A DNA stretch of 18,914 nucleotides from JBDHTS01 sp044220535. Its GTDB lineage: Bacteria > Pseudomonadota > Alphaproteobacteria > Micavibrionales > Micavibrionaceae. This document shows positions 1 to 7,577 of this stretch, piece by piece (position 1 is the first letter of the stretch; each line of letters opens with the position of its first letter). The notes under the pieces were generated by a model. That model saw only the letters and a list, made by a program, of their open reading frames with translations. It was not told where the DNA came from and searched no databases. The stretch lies in assembly GCA_044220535.1 (NCBI GenBank), contig JBGAQU010000056.1, positions 1 to 18,914 of the forward strand, given 5' to 3'. Made by a program: the position numbers and the translations under genes.

Positions 1-41
1 CGGCCTTGCTGAAGGATATCGGCGGCGCGCCCGCCCCTTAA
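1..41 (+). CDS. Possible 3' end of an upstream gene (partial)
   Basis: One plus-strand frame is open from the window edge to a TAA at 39-41 and would encode the tail ALLKDIGGAPAP. A short open frame at a window edge is weak evidence. It is kept only because the gene after it has its own promoter-like region starting just downstream. No function can be given. Confidence 0.25.
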   Translation, partial: ALLKDIGGAPAP

Positions 42-66
42 GAATCTTGCGATTGCCAGGCGTCTG

Positions 67-95
67 ATATACAGACTGTATATGGTATAACCATA
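67..95. promoter_or_regulatory. Two overlapping perfect palindromes, probable operator
   Basis: Positions 67-83 read ATATACAG-A-CTGTATAT, a perfect 8-1-8 inverted repeat. Positions 81-95 read TATGGT-ATA-ACCATA, a perfect 6-3-6 inverted repeat that shares three bases with the first. They sit 25-54 bases before the ATG at 121. A TTGCCA at 53-58 could be a -35 box, with the -10 inside the palindromes. Dimeric repressors or activators usually bind such sites. The CTGT/ACAG half-sites recall LexA boxes, but the spacing is not that of a LexA box. Confidence 0.45.
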
Positions 96-120
96 ACAGA
101 ATACCGGATTGACTTTGATC

Positions 121-1518
121 ATGAGCCCCCGCCTTTTATTTCAGGCCCAGATGATGGAAAGCATTGGCGGCCCGCTGATGGCCGCCGTGACTGCCATTCA
201 GGCGGAACGGCCTGATGTTGCCACGGCAGGCGCCGCCTCGACCATGGCTGAACTGCTCAGCCGCTCTGTGCAATTTGGCATCGCCCTCTCCGCCTCGCTT
301 CATTTAAAAGGCAGCGACGGAGAAGCCGCGGCGATCCGCATGGCCATGACGGCGCTGGCCGCCAGCCTGGTTGGCGAATTATACAGACGCACCGGTCAGC
401 CCCCGGCCGAAAATGATATCCGCAGGCTTCAGCCTGCCTTTGACGCCATTCTCAGCTTCGCCGACCAGTTCGCGCCCGACGCTGAAACCATCGAACGCAT
501 GAAAAAACTGGAGCCGGGCGCGCTGGCCAACGACGATCATCAGGCCACGATGCAATACCTGCAGGCTTTTGTACCCGTCGTGGCTGAAATCAGCCTTTAT
601 TCCTTTGGCCGTTCCGATCGTAAACTGGTCCAGGATGTCGCCTCTCGCCTGTCCGTACGTGCCTCTGCCATGCGCCAGTCGCTGTTCCCGGATGAAGCAC
701 CCTCTGGCCATAAAATTCTGGAAACCCGTCTTTTGAACGTGTTGTGCGCCCTCTATCTGGAATGCCATCGCACCGAACGTATGCGTCTTGAGGGTTTAAG
801 CGAAGCGGATAAATCTCATGGCGGCGAGCCTTCTCTCGATGGTCTCTGGGCCTTGTTCGAAGAACGGGCGGCTATGCTGGAAATGCTTTCATCCGCTTTG
901 TTCGACAGCCCGCTTTCTGGTAACGTACAGCCAACTGTACCTGTGCAGCAAAAACCCACATCTGTTGCCGTACAGCCGCCCCCGGAGCCGCCGCCCGTCC
1001 AGTACGCCCAGTATGCCGAAAGCGTACCGGCAGAGCCGCCACCCGAAAAACCGTCCAGTCCCATGGGCTTCTTGGCAGGGGGCTGGCCAGGCATGATTGT
1101 TGCCGCCCGCATGATTGCCGCCTGCGTTTTTCTGGCTGCCAATACCTATGAAATCCCTCCCGCCGCGCTGATGGGTATTTACCAGATTGAATCCGGCACC
1201 CTGGGGCAGGAAGTCCGGAATACCAATGGCAGTTACGATCTGGGTCCCATGCAGATCAATACGGTCTGGCTGCCCGATCTGGCGCAGCGCTGGGGCGTTT
1301 CCACGGATACGGCCCGCCGCCTGGTGCGTGACGACGCCTGCACCAATGTTGGCGTTGCGGCCTGGATTTTAAGGCAGCATCTGGATGAAACCGGCAATAT
1401 CGCCACCGCCATCGCCCATTACAATTCGCGGACGCCCCTTTACGGCGGGCGGTATAAGTCGAAAGTGGTGCAGAGCATTTCCCGTTATCAGCTGATTCCC
1501 CTGAACCGGCAGGAATGA
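121..1518 (+). CDS. Lytic transglycosylase (SLT/VirB1-like) with large N-terminal extension
   Basis: The C-terminal ~130 residues form an SLT domain that cleaves peptidoglycan glycan strands. Numbered from the ATG at 121, the motif GIYQIESG carries the likely catalytic Glu357, followed by NGSYDLGPMQIN (369-380) and AHYNS near the end. This pattern is typical of the VirB1/IagB/TrbN transglycosylases that serve secretion and conjugation machines. Residues 1 to ~270 are helical-looking and unrecognised. A proline/glutamine-rich linker (~275-320) joins the two parts. I see no signal peptide, which is odd for a periplasmic enzyme. The frame can also start at a TTG at 109, but ATG 121 is preferred. 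It precedes dotD by 132 bases on the same strand, which suggests it serves the type IVB apparatus. Domain call is firm; the role in secretion is inferred. Confidence 0.88.
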   Translation: MSPRLLFQAQMMESIGGPLMAAVTAIQAERPDVATAGAASTMAELLSRSVQFGIALSASLHLKGSDGEAAAIRMAMTALAASLVGELYRRTGQPPAENDIRRLQPAFDAILSFADQFAPDAETIERMKKLEPGALANDDHQATMQYLQAFVPVVAEISLYSFGRSDRKLVQDVASRLSVRASAMRQSLFPDEAPSGHKILETRLLNVLCALYLECHRTERMRLEGLSEADKSHGGEPSLDGLWALFEERAAMLEMLSSALFDSPLSGNVQPTVPVQQKPTSVAVQPPPEPPPVQYAQYAESVPAEPPPEKPSSPMGFLAGGWPGMIVAARMIAACVFLAANTYEIPPAALMGIYQIESGTLGQEVRNTNGSYDLGPMQINTVWLPDLAQRWGVSTDTARRLVRDDACTNVGVAAWILRQHLDETGNIATAIAHYNSRTPLYGGRYKSKVVQSISRYQLIPLNRQE

Positions 1519-1564
1519 AGGCTTGTGTATAACTTGCGCGGAAGGCTGGGGACGGTTAAAAACA

Positions 1565-1654
1565 ATGTTGTTCTCTTATTGGCAAGAGGATAACGTGGTC
1601 AGGGCGCGAAAGCGGTATTTTGTGCCCGCCGTATTTAGAAGGTTTGTAGAATGA
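1565..1654 (+). CDS. Possible 29-residue leader ORF overlapping the dotD start
   Basis: An ATG at 1565 opens a 29-codon frame rich in Arg, Phe and Val whose TGA (1652-1654) overlaps the dotD ATG as ATGA. Such overlaps often couple translation. Within it, 1572-1587 can form a small CTCTT/AAGAG hairpin. There is no convincing Shine-Dalgarno at the usual distance from 1565, and the peptide resembles nothing I know. It may be chance. Confidence 0.2.
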   Translation: MLFSYWQEDNVVRARKRYFVPAVFRRFVE

Positions 1655-2145
1655 TCCGGACAGCATATCTGGGCGCACTTTTTTTAACCGGCTTACTGCT
1701 GGCCTCATGCGCCGCTGTAAAGGGCGATCCGCAGATTGCGGCCACGCCTGATAAGGTTTCGCTGTTGATGGCGCGGGCGGCCGACCGTGCGTCGGTGGCT
1801 CTGGAAACGCTGGCGGCTGTTGAACAGGCGCGCTCCCCATCCGTTGCCGTTGCGCCGATTGACGATGCGCCGCCTGAACTGCAACGTTCCATCACCGTGA
1901 CCTGGAACGGCCCGGTCGAACCGATCGCCCGTAAGCTGGCCGACCGCGCCAGCTATTCCTTCCAGGTCATCGGCGCGCCGCCGCCCGTGCCGGTGGTGGT
2001 CAGCATCAATGTTGAAAACACGCCCGTCATCGATGTGCTGCGCAGCCTGGGGCTTCAGCTGGGCGTCCGCGCGGATATCCGTGTTGATGGCGCCGCCCGC
2101 GTTGTTGAAATCCATTACGCTCCGGTCGTCGGGGCAGGGGGCTAG
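1651..2145 (+). CDS. dotD: DotD, outer-membrane lipoprotein of the type IVB core complex (TraH-like)
   Basis: DotD is a lipoprotein that, with DotC, places DotH in the outer membrane in Dot/Icm systems. The protein (164 aa) starts with a lipoprotein signal peptide, with lipobox LASC and the lipidated cysteine at residue 20. The family pattern follows: an AADRAS.ALETLA.VEQ helix (~43-60), then the compact C-terminal domain from ~78 with ITVTWNGPVEPIARKLA, Y.F.V.G, and VIDVLRSLGLQLG. In Legionella DotD this domain has a secretin N0-like fold. An AGAAGG Shine-Dalgarno (1637-1642) lies 8 bases before the ATG. dotC follows after 8 bases, so the two are surely co-transcribed. Length is normal for the family. 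Confidence 0.93.
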   Translation: MIRTAYLGALFLTGLLLASCAAVKGDPQIAATPDKVSLLMARAADRASVALETLAAVEQARSPSVAVAPIDDAPPELQRSITVTWNGPVEPIARKLADRASYSFQVIGAPPPVPVVVSINVENTPVIDVLRSLGLQLGVRADIRVDGAARVVEIHYAPVVGAGG

Positions 2146-2147
2146 GG
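2144..2147 (+). promoter_or_regulatory. Shine-Dalgarno supporting the GTG start of dotC
   Basis: AGGG at 2144-2147 overlaps the dotD stop codon and lies 6 bases before the GTG at 2154. This supports GTG over the later in-frame ATG at 2196, which has only an AGG touching the start codon. Confidence 0.45.
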
Positions 2148-2153
2148 TTTACA

Positions 2154-3113
2154 GTGCCGTTTTTGAACCAAAGCCGGACCAGATGTTTTGGCAGGATGCA
2201 TGTCCTGCATATTCTGACGCTCGCTTTGCTTCTTGGCACGCCGCATTTGGCAACGGCCGGCAACGAACCGGATGAAGCGCAAAAGCCCTATGTCGAACTG
2301 CCCGCCGAAGACACGGAACAAAGTTCAGGCTGGGTCGATGAAAACGATCTGGGCCTTGGCCAAAAGGCGCCGCCTTCAATAATCGAGCTGCAGAATATCC
2401 AGCCGGAAACCAAGATTGAAAATCTTGATAAGGGCGACGGCATGTCCGCCAATATTCGCGGCGGCGCCGTGCGGGAGGCTGCGCTGTCCTACGGCGCGCG
2501 CGGTGGCCTGGCCTGGCGCACCTGGCAGATCCGGCATGAGATGGAAGGCCGTAAGGCCTCCATGGATAAAGTCTTTGATTTTCGCAGCCTTCTGATCGCG
2601 GCGCCCTCCGGCCTTCTGATCGAGCCGCCCGTGATTTCCGAACAGGAAAACTCTCTTCTGATCGAAGGCAGCGGCGCGGGCGCATCTGTGGCCGACCGTA
2701 TCTATGAAATCAATAAAAACGCCCGTATCGTCAGCACGCCGCGCCATTGGCGCAACTATCTGGAACGCGAATGGGGCGGGGTGACGCCGCCGCCTGATAT
2801 GCTCCGCCCGCGCAGTGCGGAAGAACGCAAAATCTGGATCGAACAGGTTCAGGCCGGCTGGGACCAGGGGATCAAGCAGGCCGACGATATTTTTGATGAG
2901 GATATCAACCAGTTGACCGCCGATTATCGCGGCATGGTGCGTTACCGCATGCTGCTGGCGCAAGGCATGGTTTCGCCGCCCTATGCGGTCCAGACCGATC
3001 GCGGCGTGACCGGAAACGGAACAACAATGCGCGTCGGGGACCGCGAAGTCCATATCACCGGCATGCCTGAACTCAATGCAGGAGCCAGGACATGGAAGCC
3101 CGCAAACCGATAA
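2154..3113 (+). CDS. dotC: DotC, type IVB outer-membrane core component (TraI-like)
   Basis: DotC works with DotD to bring DotH to the outer membrane. The protein (319 aa) carries the DotC hallmarks: ALSYGARGGLAWR (~109-121), VFDFRSLL, LLIEPPVISE, ARIVSTPRHWRNYL, LRPRSAEE, W...QAGWDQGIKQADDIF, and GMVRYRMLLAQGMVSPP near the end. The first ~35 residues form a signal peptide with likely cleavage after LATA. Legionella DotC is a lipoprotein, but here no cysteine lies at the cleavage site, so lipidation is not expected. The GTG start is chosen for its Shine-Dalgarno; ATG 2196 is the alternative. The 3' end overlaps dotB by 22 bases. Confidence 0.93.
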   Translation: MPFLNQSRTRCFGRMHVLHILTLALLLGTPHLATAGNEPDEAQKPYVELPAEDTEQSSGWVDENDLGLGQKAPPSIIELQNIQPETKIENLDKGDGMSANIRGGAVREAALSYGARGGLAWRTWQIRHEMEGRKASMDKVFDFRSLLIAAPSGLLIEPPVISEQENSLLIEGSGAGASVADRIYEINKNARIVSTPRHWRNYLEREWGGVTPPPDMLRPRSAEERKIWIEQVQAGWDQGIKQADDIFDEDINQLTADYRGMVRYRMLLAQGMVSPPYAVQTDRGVTGNGTTMRVGDREVHITGMPELNAGARTWKPANR

Positions 3114-4258
3114 GCCTTCTTAAAGGCAAGGAAAACAAGGCGCAAACCTGGCCTGAAGAGCCAGGCCGCTTTACGGAAGATCATGTCGACACATTCCTGG
3201 TGTGGGCCGTAAAGAAAAAAGCCTCCGACATCACCTTCCAGTCCGACCGCCAGACCTATCTCGAAATCGACGGCACGCTGTATCCCGGCACATACCGGGA
3301 CCGGGCGTTGGATGCTGCGGATATGGCGGCGGTGCTGCATAAGATTTACGGGCCGGAAGCGCAGGCCCGCCTCGCGTCCGGAACGGATCTCGACATTTCT
3401 TATGAAGTGCGCCCGGATCGGTATACGCGTATTCGTTTCCGCGTGAACATTACGCCCATCCTGTCTCGCGGCCGTGACGCGGCCCAGGTGACGATGCGAA
3501 GCCTGCCGAGCGAGCCGCCAAGCCTTAAGGATCTCAATATCGAAGAACAGATCGTCAATGCCTGGGCGCCGCGCCAGGGCATGATCGTGGTGACGGGACC
3601 GACCGGTTCCGGCAAAACCACGCTGATGGCGGCGGGCAACCGCTACCTTCTGGAACGCCCGCATGGCTGTGGCAAGATGCTGACCTATGAATCGCCGATC
3701 GAATATGTGTATGACGCGATCAAAAGCCCGCGCTCCCTGGTCGCGCAGACGGAAATTCCCCGGCATTTGCCGGATTTCGCGCGTGGTGTTCGCAACGCCC
3801 TGCGCCGCAAGCCCGAAGTCATCATGGTGGGGGAGGCGCGGGATAAGGAAACCATTTCCGCCGCGATCGAGGCCGCGCAGACCGGCCACACCGTTTACAC
3901 GACCACGCACACGATCGGTGTCGCCGCGACCATCCAGCGTATGGTGTCTGCCTTCGAACAGAATGAACGGCCTGAACGCGCCTACGCCCTGATGGAAACG
4001 CTGCGCATGATTGTGACGCAGTCATTGGTGCCGAAAGTCAACGGCGGCCGCATGGGCATTCGTGAATGGATGATCTTCCCCAGCGATGTTCGTGAAAAGC
4101 TGCTGGACATGGATTTTAAGGAGTGGGGCGCGACCATCCAGCGTATGGTGCCCCTATATGGCCGCACCATGGCGGAGTCCGCCCGTATTCCGTTCGAGGC
4201 CGGGCTGATCGAACGTCGCTGGTATCTGCTTCTGGCCTCCAGCACCTCAAGCGGTTGA
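3092..4258 (+). CDS. dotB: DotB, secretion ATPase of the type IVB system (TraJ-like)
   Basis: DotB is a cytoplasmic hexameric ATPase of the PilT/VirB11 superfamily that powers the Dot/Icm channel. The protein (388 aa) shows an N-terminal PAS-like part with ASDITFQSD (44-52), Walker A GPTGSGKTT (169-177), an acidic box around YESPIEY (199-205), Walker B EVIMVGEARD (242-251), and the His box AAQTGHTVYTTTHT (261-274). All catalytic motifs are intact and the length is normal. AGGAG at 3080-3084 lies 7 bases before the ATG, inside the dotC 3' end, so dotC and dotB overlap by 22 bases and are probably translationally linked. Confidence 0.96.
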   Translation: MEARKPISLLKGKENKAQTWPEEPGRFTEDHVDTFLVWAVKKKASDITFQSDRQTYLEIDGTLYPGTYRDRALDAADMAAVLHKIYGPEAQARLASGTDLDISYEVRPDRYTRIRFRVNITPILSRGRDAAQVTMRSLPSEPPSLKDLNIEEQIVNAWAPRQGMIVVTGPTGSGKTTLMAAGNRYLLERPHGCGKMLTYESPIEYVYDAIKSPRSLVAQTEIPRHLPDFARGVRNALRRKPEVIMVGEARDKETISAAIEAAQTGHTVYTTTHTIGVAATIQRMVSAFEQNERPERAYALMETLRMIVTQSLVPKVNGGRMGIREWMIFPSDVREKLLDMDFKEWGATIQRMVPLYGRTMAESARIPFEAGLIERRWYLLLASSTSSG

Positions 4259-4267
4259 GAAAGTTAA

Positions 4268-4360
4268 CAGTTTTCAGTGAACAGTTTGCAGTGGTTTATT
4301 TTGATAAACTATTGTAAAATAATAGATACTGCTTATCTGTAAACTGAGAGCTGAACACTG
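4268..4360. repeat. MITE-like inverted-repeat element between dotB and icmT
   Basis: The ends 4268-4291 and 4337-4360 are imperfect inverted repeats of 24 bases (18 of 24 positions match), both built from CAGT/TCAG-type words. The interior is AT-rich, unlike the surrounding genes, and holds further inverted repeats: GTTTAT-TTTG-ATAAAC (4294-4309) and TTATTTT/AAAATAA (4296-4302 with 4316-4322). It has no coding capacity. This is the structure of a miniature inverted-repeat or REP-like element. It begins 9 bases after the dotB stop and ends 2 bases before the icmT ATG, so it may affect icmT expression. I see no clear target duplication. Confidence 0.6.
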
Positions 4361-4362
4361 AT

Positions 4363-4662
4363 ATGGGCGCAGCAGACGATACCCAGTTAGAAAAAGCCAA
4401 CTGGCACTGGCGCAACTCCATGCGGCCCGTCCGATTTTTCAACCTGGATGCCCGCGCGGCTTTGCCTTTTATGGTTCTTCTGGTCTATGCGCGCCCCATT
4501 TCTCTGGCGTTGACCATTATTATTACAATCGTGTTTAAATTTTTGGAAAGCCGCGGCCTGACCTTTAGCGCGTCTTTGCGCGCGCTGCGGGTATGGGTGG
4601 TGGGCAACAACCGCCCTGGCTGGCTTAGTTTCCGCCGCCGCCGTATGATCGATTACGGCTGA
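4363..4662 (+). CDS. icmT: IcmT, small inner-membrane type IVB protein (TraK-like)
   Basis: IcmT is a small membrane protein needed for Dot/Icm function. The protein (99 aa) has the whole family pattern: HWRNSMRPVRFFNLDARAALP (15-35), one or two hydrophobic segments (~33-60), FLESRGLT.S..ALR..RVWVVGNNRPGW, and the basic C-terminus RRRRMIDYG. Its ATG lies 2 bases after the inverted-repeat element. The only purine-rich stretch upstream is GAGAG at ~4346-4350, 12 bases away and inside that element, so the ribosome site is weak or was changed by the insertion. Its place right after dotB copies IncI traJ-traK, whereas Legionella icmT begins a separate cluster. Confidence 0.95.
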   Translation: MGAADDTQLEKANWHWRNSMRPVRFFNLDARAALPFMVLLVYARPISLALTIIITIVFKFLESRGLTFSASLRALRVWVVGNNRPGWLSFRRRRMIDYG

Positions 4663-4814
4663 TCCGTTAAGACTTTTCTGATAAAAACTGGGCGATTTGG
4701 GCCAAGACCGCTTGTTATTTGCGGCCATGCATTTTATGGTCTGATGACCCCGTCATTCCAATTTTTTGCGCTCTGCGCTGACGGATTGAACAACTTTATT
4801 TGCTGGATAGACAC

Positions 4815-6482
4815 ATGGCGAAAGCTTCAGGCAAGACGGCACGCATCTTTTTTATCGCCGCGCTGGTTGCGGGCGGGATGATAATGGCAAACCCCGCGCA
4901 GGCAGGGTTTGAATTCAAGCCCCCGCCCAAACCTCAGGCGCAATCCAAAAATGCGGATGGTGCGCCAGCGGCGCCTGCGCTTCCTGCGGCGCCCGTCGAT
5001 ACCGCCAGATTGCCCGATGGCGATATGCCGATGCAGCCGTTGCCCGACGTGCCGCCTTTGCCAACTGGCCAAATGCCGGGTCAGCTGCCCGCCATGCAGA
5101 CCTCGGTGAAAATAGCCCCTGTGCCAAAACCGGCTGAGGCCGCCATGGCCCCGGCGCCGTCCCCTGTCATGACTCCGCCGCGCCCGCCCGTTTCCGCAGT
5201 CGCCGCCGCGCCGCTCGCCCCCGCCTACACATTGGTGGACGGTTTTGGCAGTGACATGCCGCTGGCTTTGGCCTTGCGCCAGATTGTGCCGGCAAACTAC
5301 GCCTATTCATTTGATAAGGCGGTTAATCCCGGCGAACGCGTGAACTGGACCGGCGGCCGCCCCTGGAACGACGTCCTGAATGACGCGCTTGCCCCGCACG
5401 GCCTGAAAGCCACGATCATGGCGAACAGCGTGCGCGTCGACCCTGCGGCTGGCCCGACACCGGCGCCTCAGGCGGCGGGGGCGCCTGCCATGCCCTCATC
5501 CTTTGCAGGCGTGAAGGATGATAAAGCCATGTCCTATCTGACATACGCGCGCAAACCGTCCGAACAAAAGGACTGGAGCGGCGAAGGAACGGCCAGCTAC
5601 CCCCGTCACGAACCGGCAAAGCATGACGGCATGGATCAGATGCCCGCCGCAGCGCCGATCGCGCCGCCTGCGCCTTTGCCGCTGGCCTCGCCCATCTCCA
5701 TGGCAACGCCGCCCCAAGCTCCTGTTGTTCCAGCTTCGTCTTCCTCGGCGATTCATACCCAGGCGCCGGAAGCCATCTTCGCGGAATCCCCGTCAGCGCC
5801 TGTTCCCAGACTGCCCATCCCGGAATCCTCGATCAGCCGTCAGGAAGACACGACCTATGTCTGGCCTGCCAATACGGATACGCCCGCACCGCCGCCGCCA
5901 TCGATGATGCATCCTTTGCCGCCGCCCATCACATCAGGCCGCCCGTCCATCTCGCGCCAGGCCGATACGCTTTCAAGCGCAAAACAGGTTAAGGCGGATC
6001 AGCCCATCCTCGCTGCTCTTCCTAATGACGGTAGGGATACAATGACGGCAGCTGCGCCTGCATTGACTCCGCCGCCGGCTGAATCAAAACAAGCGCCCGT
6101 AACCGTTGCGTCTGCAAAACTTGCGACCGCGCCTGCTAAAATCCTCGCGGTTCCGCCTGCCGCCATCGAACCCGCCGCGGGCGGACAAAGCTGGACGGCT
6201 GAAAAGGGCCAGAGCCTGAAACTGGTTCTGGAAGACTGGGCCCAGAAATCGGGCACGGAATTCTATTGGAACAGTATAACGGATTACAAATTGCCGCAGG
6301 ACGTCCATGCCTCCGCATCCTTCACTGACGCGGTTCAGCAGGTGCTGGCGCTTTATCAAACCGAACCCGATCGTCCGGTCGGCACCCTGCAAAAAACCCA
6401 GAACGGCGCAAGCAAACTCGTAATCGACAGCTATTCGGCCCCGTCTTCCGCGCCCGAAAAGAAATCGGCAAAAGCCGGTTAA
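4815..6482 (+). CDS. Proline-rich exported protein with TcpQ/PilL-like C-terminal domain
   Basis: The protein (555 aa from ATG 4815; a TTG at 4800 is possible) begins with a signal peptide ending near NPAQA. A Pro/Ala-rich region follows. Residues ~138-212 (YTLVDGFGSDMPLALALRQI ... VNWTGGRPWNDVLNDALAPHG) look like a secretin-N-domain/TcpQ-like module. A second low-complexity region (~213-455) includes two similar SISRQ.DT stretches. The C-terminal ~90 residues (from W460: WTAEKGQSLKLVLEDWAQKSG) match the TcpQ pattern seen in TcpQ and PilL of pilus and IncI systems. This suggests a periplasmic protein with two small domains on long flexible linkers, possibly an added part of the outer-membrane core. 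It ends 1 base from the convergent flgL stop. Family call moderately sure; role inferred. Confidence 0.75.
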   Translation: MAKASGKTARIFFIAALVAGGMIMANPAQAGFEFKPPPKPQAQSKNADGAPAAPALPAAPVDTARLPDGDMPMQPLPDVPPLPTGQMPGQLPAMQTSVKIAPVPKPAEAAMAPAPSPVMTPPRPPVSAVAAAPLAPAYTLVDGFGSDMPLALALRQIVPANYAYSFDKAVNPGERVNWTGGRPWNDVLNDALAPHGLKATIMANSVRVDPAAGPTPAPQAAGAPAMPSSFAGVKDDKAMSYLTYARKPSEQKDWSGEGTASYPRHEPAKHDGMDQMPAAAPIAPPAPLPLASPISMATPPQAPVVPASSSSAIHTQAPEAIFAESPSAPVPRLPIPESSISRQEDTTYVWPANTDTPAPPPPSMMHPLPPPITSGRPSISRQADTLSSAKQVKADQPILAALPNDGRDTMTAAAPALTPPPAESKQAPVTVASAKLATAPAKILAVPPAAIEPAAGGQSWTAEKGQSLKLVLEDWAQKSGTEFYWNSITDYKLPQDVHASASFTDAVQQVLALYQTEPDRPVGTLQKTQNGASKLVIDSYSAPSSAPEKKSAKAG

Positions 6483-6483
6483 T

Positions 6484-7566
6484 CTATGTGATCGGCAGGA
6501 AGTTCGTCAGCGACAACGATCCCGCCGATGCGGTCACGCGATACGATGCCTCCAGCTGAATCTGCAGGGCCTGGATTTTCACCGCCGCCTCGTTGATATC
6601 GGCGTTCTCAATATCCCCGATCGTGCTTTGCAGCGACGCTTTTTCCTTTACATGGCTGTCTGAAATCTGTCCGATCTGCACCTGTGCCTGCGCCAGTTTC
6701 TGGCTTTCGCCGTCCAGGCTGTCTAATCCTGATTTCAGCATCGCCGTCAAATCGTAATACAGCTGATAGAAATTATCCGACTGTGCCTGCTTCGAAGCAC
6801 CTGGGGATGTTGTGGTGCCGGGCGGGTCGCTCGGGTCGCTTGAAACTTTGTCCACGACTTTGGACAGGTTTTTCAGCATATTGACCGCGACCGTGATGTC
6901 GCGCATGGCGTTGCCGTTGGCCAATACCGTGTAATCGACCTCCAGCCCTTCATCGGCTTTAACCGTCACGGTTTTTGCCGTGCCTGCGGACAGCGGCGCG
7001 GAATATCCCATCGTCGTATCGGTCAGCTGGGTTCTGCTGCGGTAACTCTGGATCAGCGTGGCCGTGTCGATCGTGCCGTTGACCCAGTCGGTCAGCCGGC
7101 CCTGCATATAGGTATCCATCGTGCCGTCATCCGTCACCGGCTTTTCCAGCGTATTGGCGCCGCCGAACAGATAACGGTCGCCGTCCTGCTGGTTGACGAG
7201 AACACCCAGGAATTGCGAAACCTTGTCGGCCATGCTGCCGACGGCTGTCAGATCCGCCTCGCCCTGCGTCGGCTGCACCGTGATGGTGCCCAGCACGTTT
7301 TGCGACTGGCTTTTGAATTCACTCATCGCGTTGGTCATGATGTTCATGCGCGTATTGGCGGTCTGGATGTTGCTGGTATAGGTATCCAGCATTTTGAAAT
7401 TCGCCCGCGCCCGTTCCGATGCGACCACCTGTGTACCAAGGCCTTTAAACGCGTTGGTTTTATGCCCGGTTGTGATCTGTAACTGATAATCCGCAAGAGT
7501 GGTTTGCAGGTCTTTCATCTGCTCAATGCGGTCAAGCGCCTGCCCCAGTGTCGATATGCCTGTCAT
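6484..7566 (-). CDS. flgL: FlgL, flagellar hook-filament junction protein
   Basis: FlgL (HAP3) joins the hook-side junction protein FlgK to the filament. The protein (360 aa) has the flagellin-like N-terminus ISTLGQALDRIEQMKDLQTTLADYQLQITTG-type helix, the YLFGGANT motif near residue 133, and the helical C-terminus ending EASYRVTASAGSLSLTNFLPIT. It is slightly longer than the enteric protein. An AAGAGG Shine-Dalgarno lies 5-6 bases before its ATG, directly after the flgK stop, with 11 bases between genes, so flgK-flgL form one operon. The stop is 1 base from that of the plus-strand TcpQ-domain gene, with no room for a separate terminator. Confidence 0.93.
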   Translation of the reverse strand: MTGISTLGQALDRIEQMKDLQTTLADYQLQITTGHKTNAFKGLGTQVVASERARANFKMLDTYTSNIQTANTRMNIMTNAMSEFKSQSQNVLGTITVQPTQGEADLTAVGSMADKVSQFLGVLVNQQDGDRYLFGGANTLEKPVTDDGTMDTYMQGRLTDWVNGTIDTATLIQSYRSRTQLTDTTMGYSAPLSAGTAKTVTVKADEGLEVDYTVLANGNAMRDITVAVNMLKNLSKVVDKVSSDPSDPPGTTTSPGASKQAQSDNFYQLYYDLTAMLKSGLDSLDGESQKLAQAQVQIGQISDSHVKEKASLQSTIGDIENADINEAAVKIQALQIQLEASYRVTASAGSLSLTNFLPIT

Positions 7567-7577
7567 GTTTGCCTCTT

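Noticed and set aside
76..99. LexA (SOS) box from CTGT ... ACAG
   Set aside because: The half-sites are 16 bases apart instead of the 8 needed for an E. coli-type box, and alphaproteobacterial LexA usually uses other motifs.
4663..4799. GC-rich short hairpins (GGTC-TGAT-GACC, GCGC-TCT-GCGC next to a T run) as an icmT terminator
   Set aside because: Stems are only 4 bp and the T run precedes rather than follows the stem, so this is not a Rho-independent terminator on either strand. No gene or other signal was seen in this gap.
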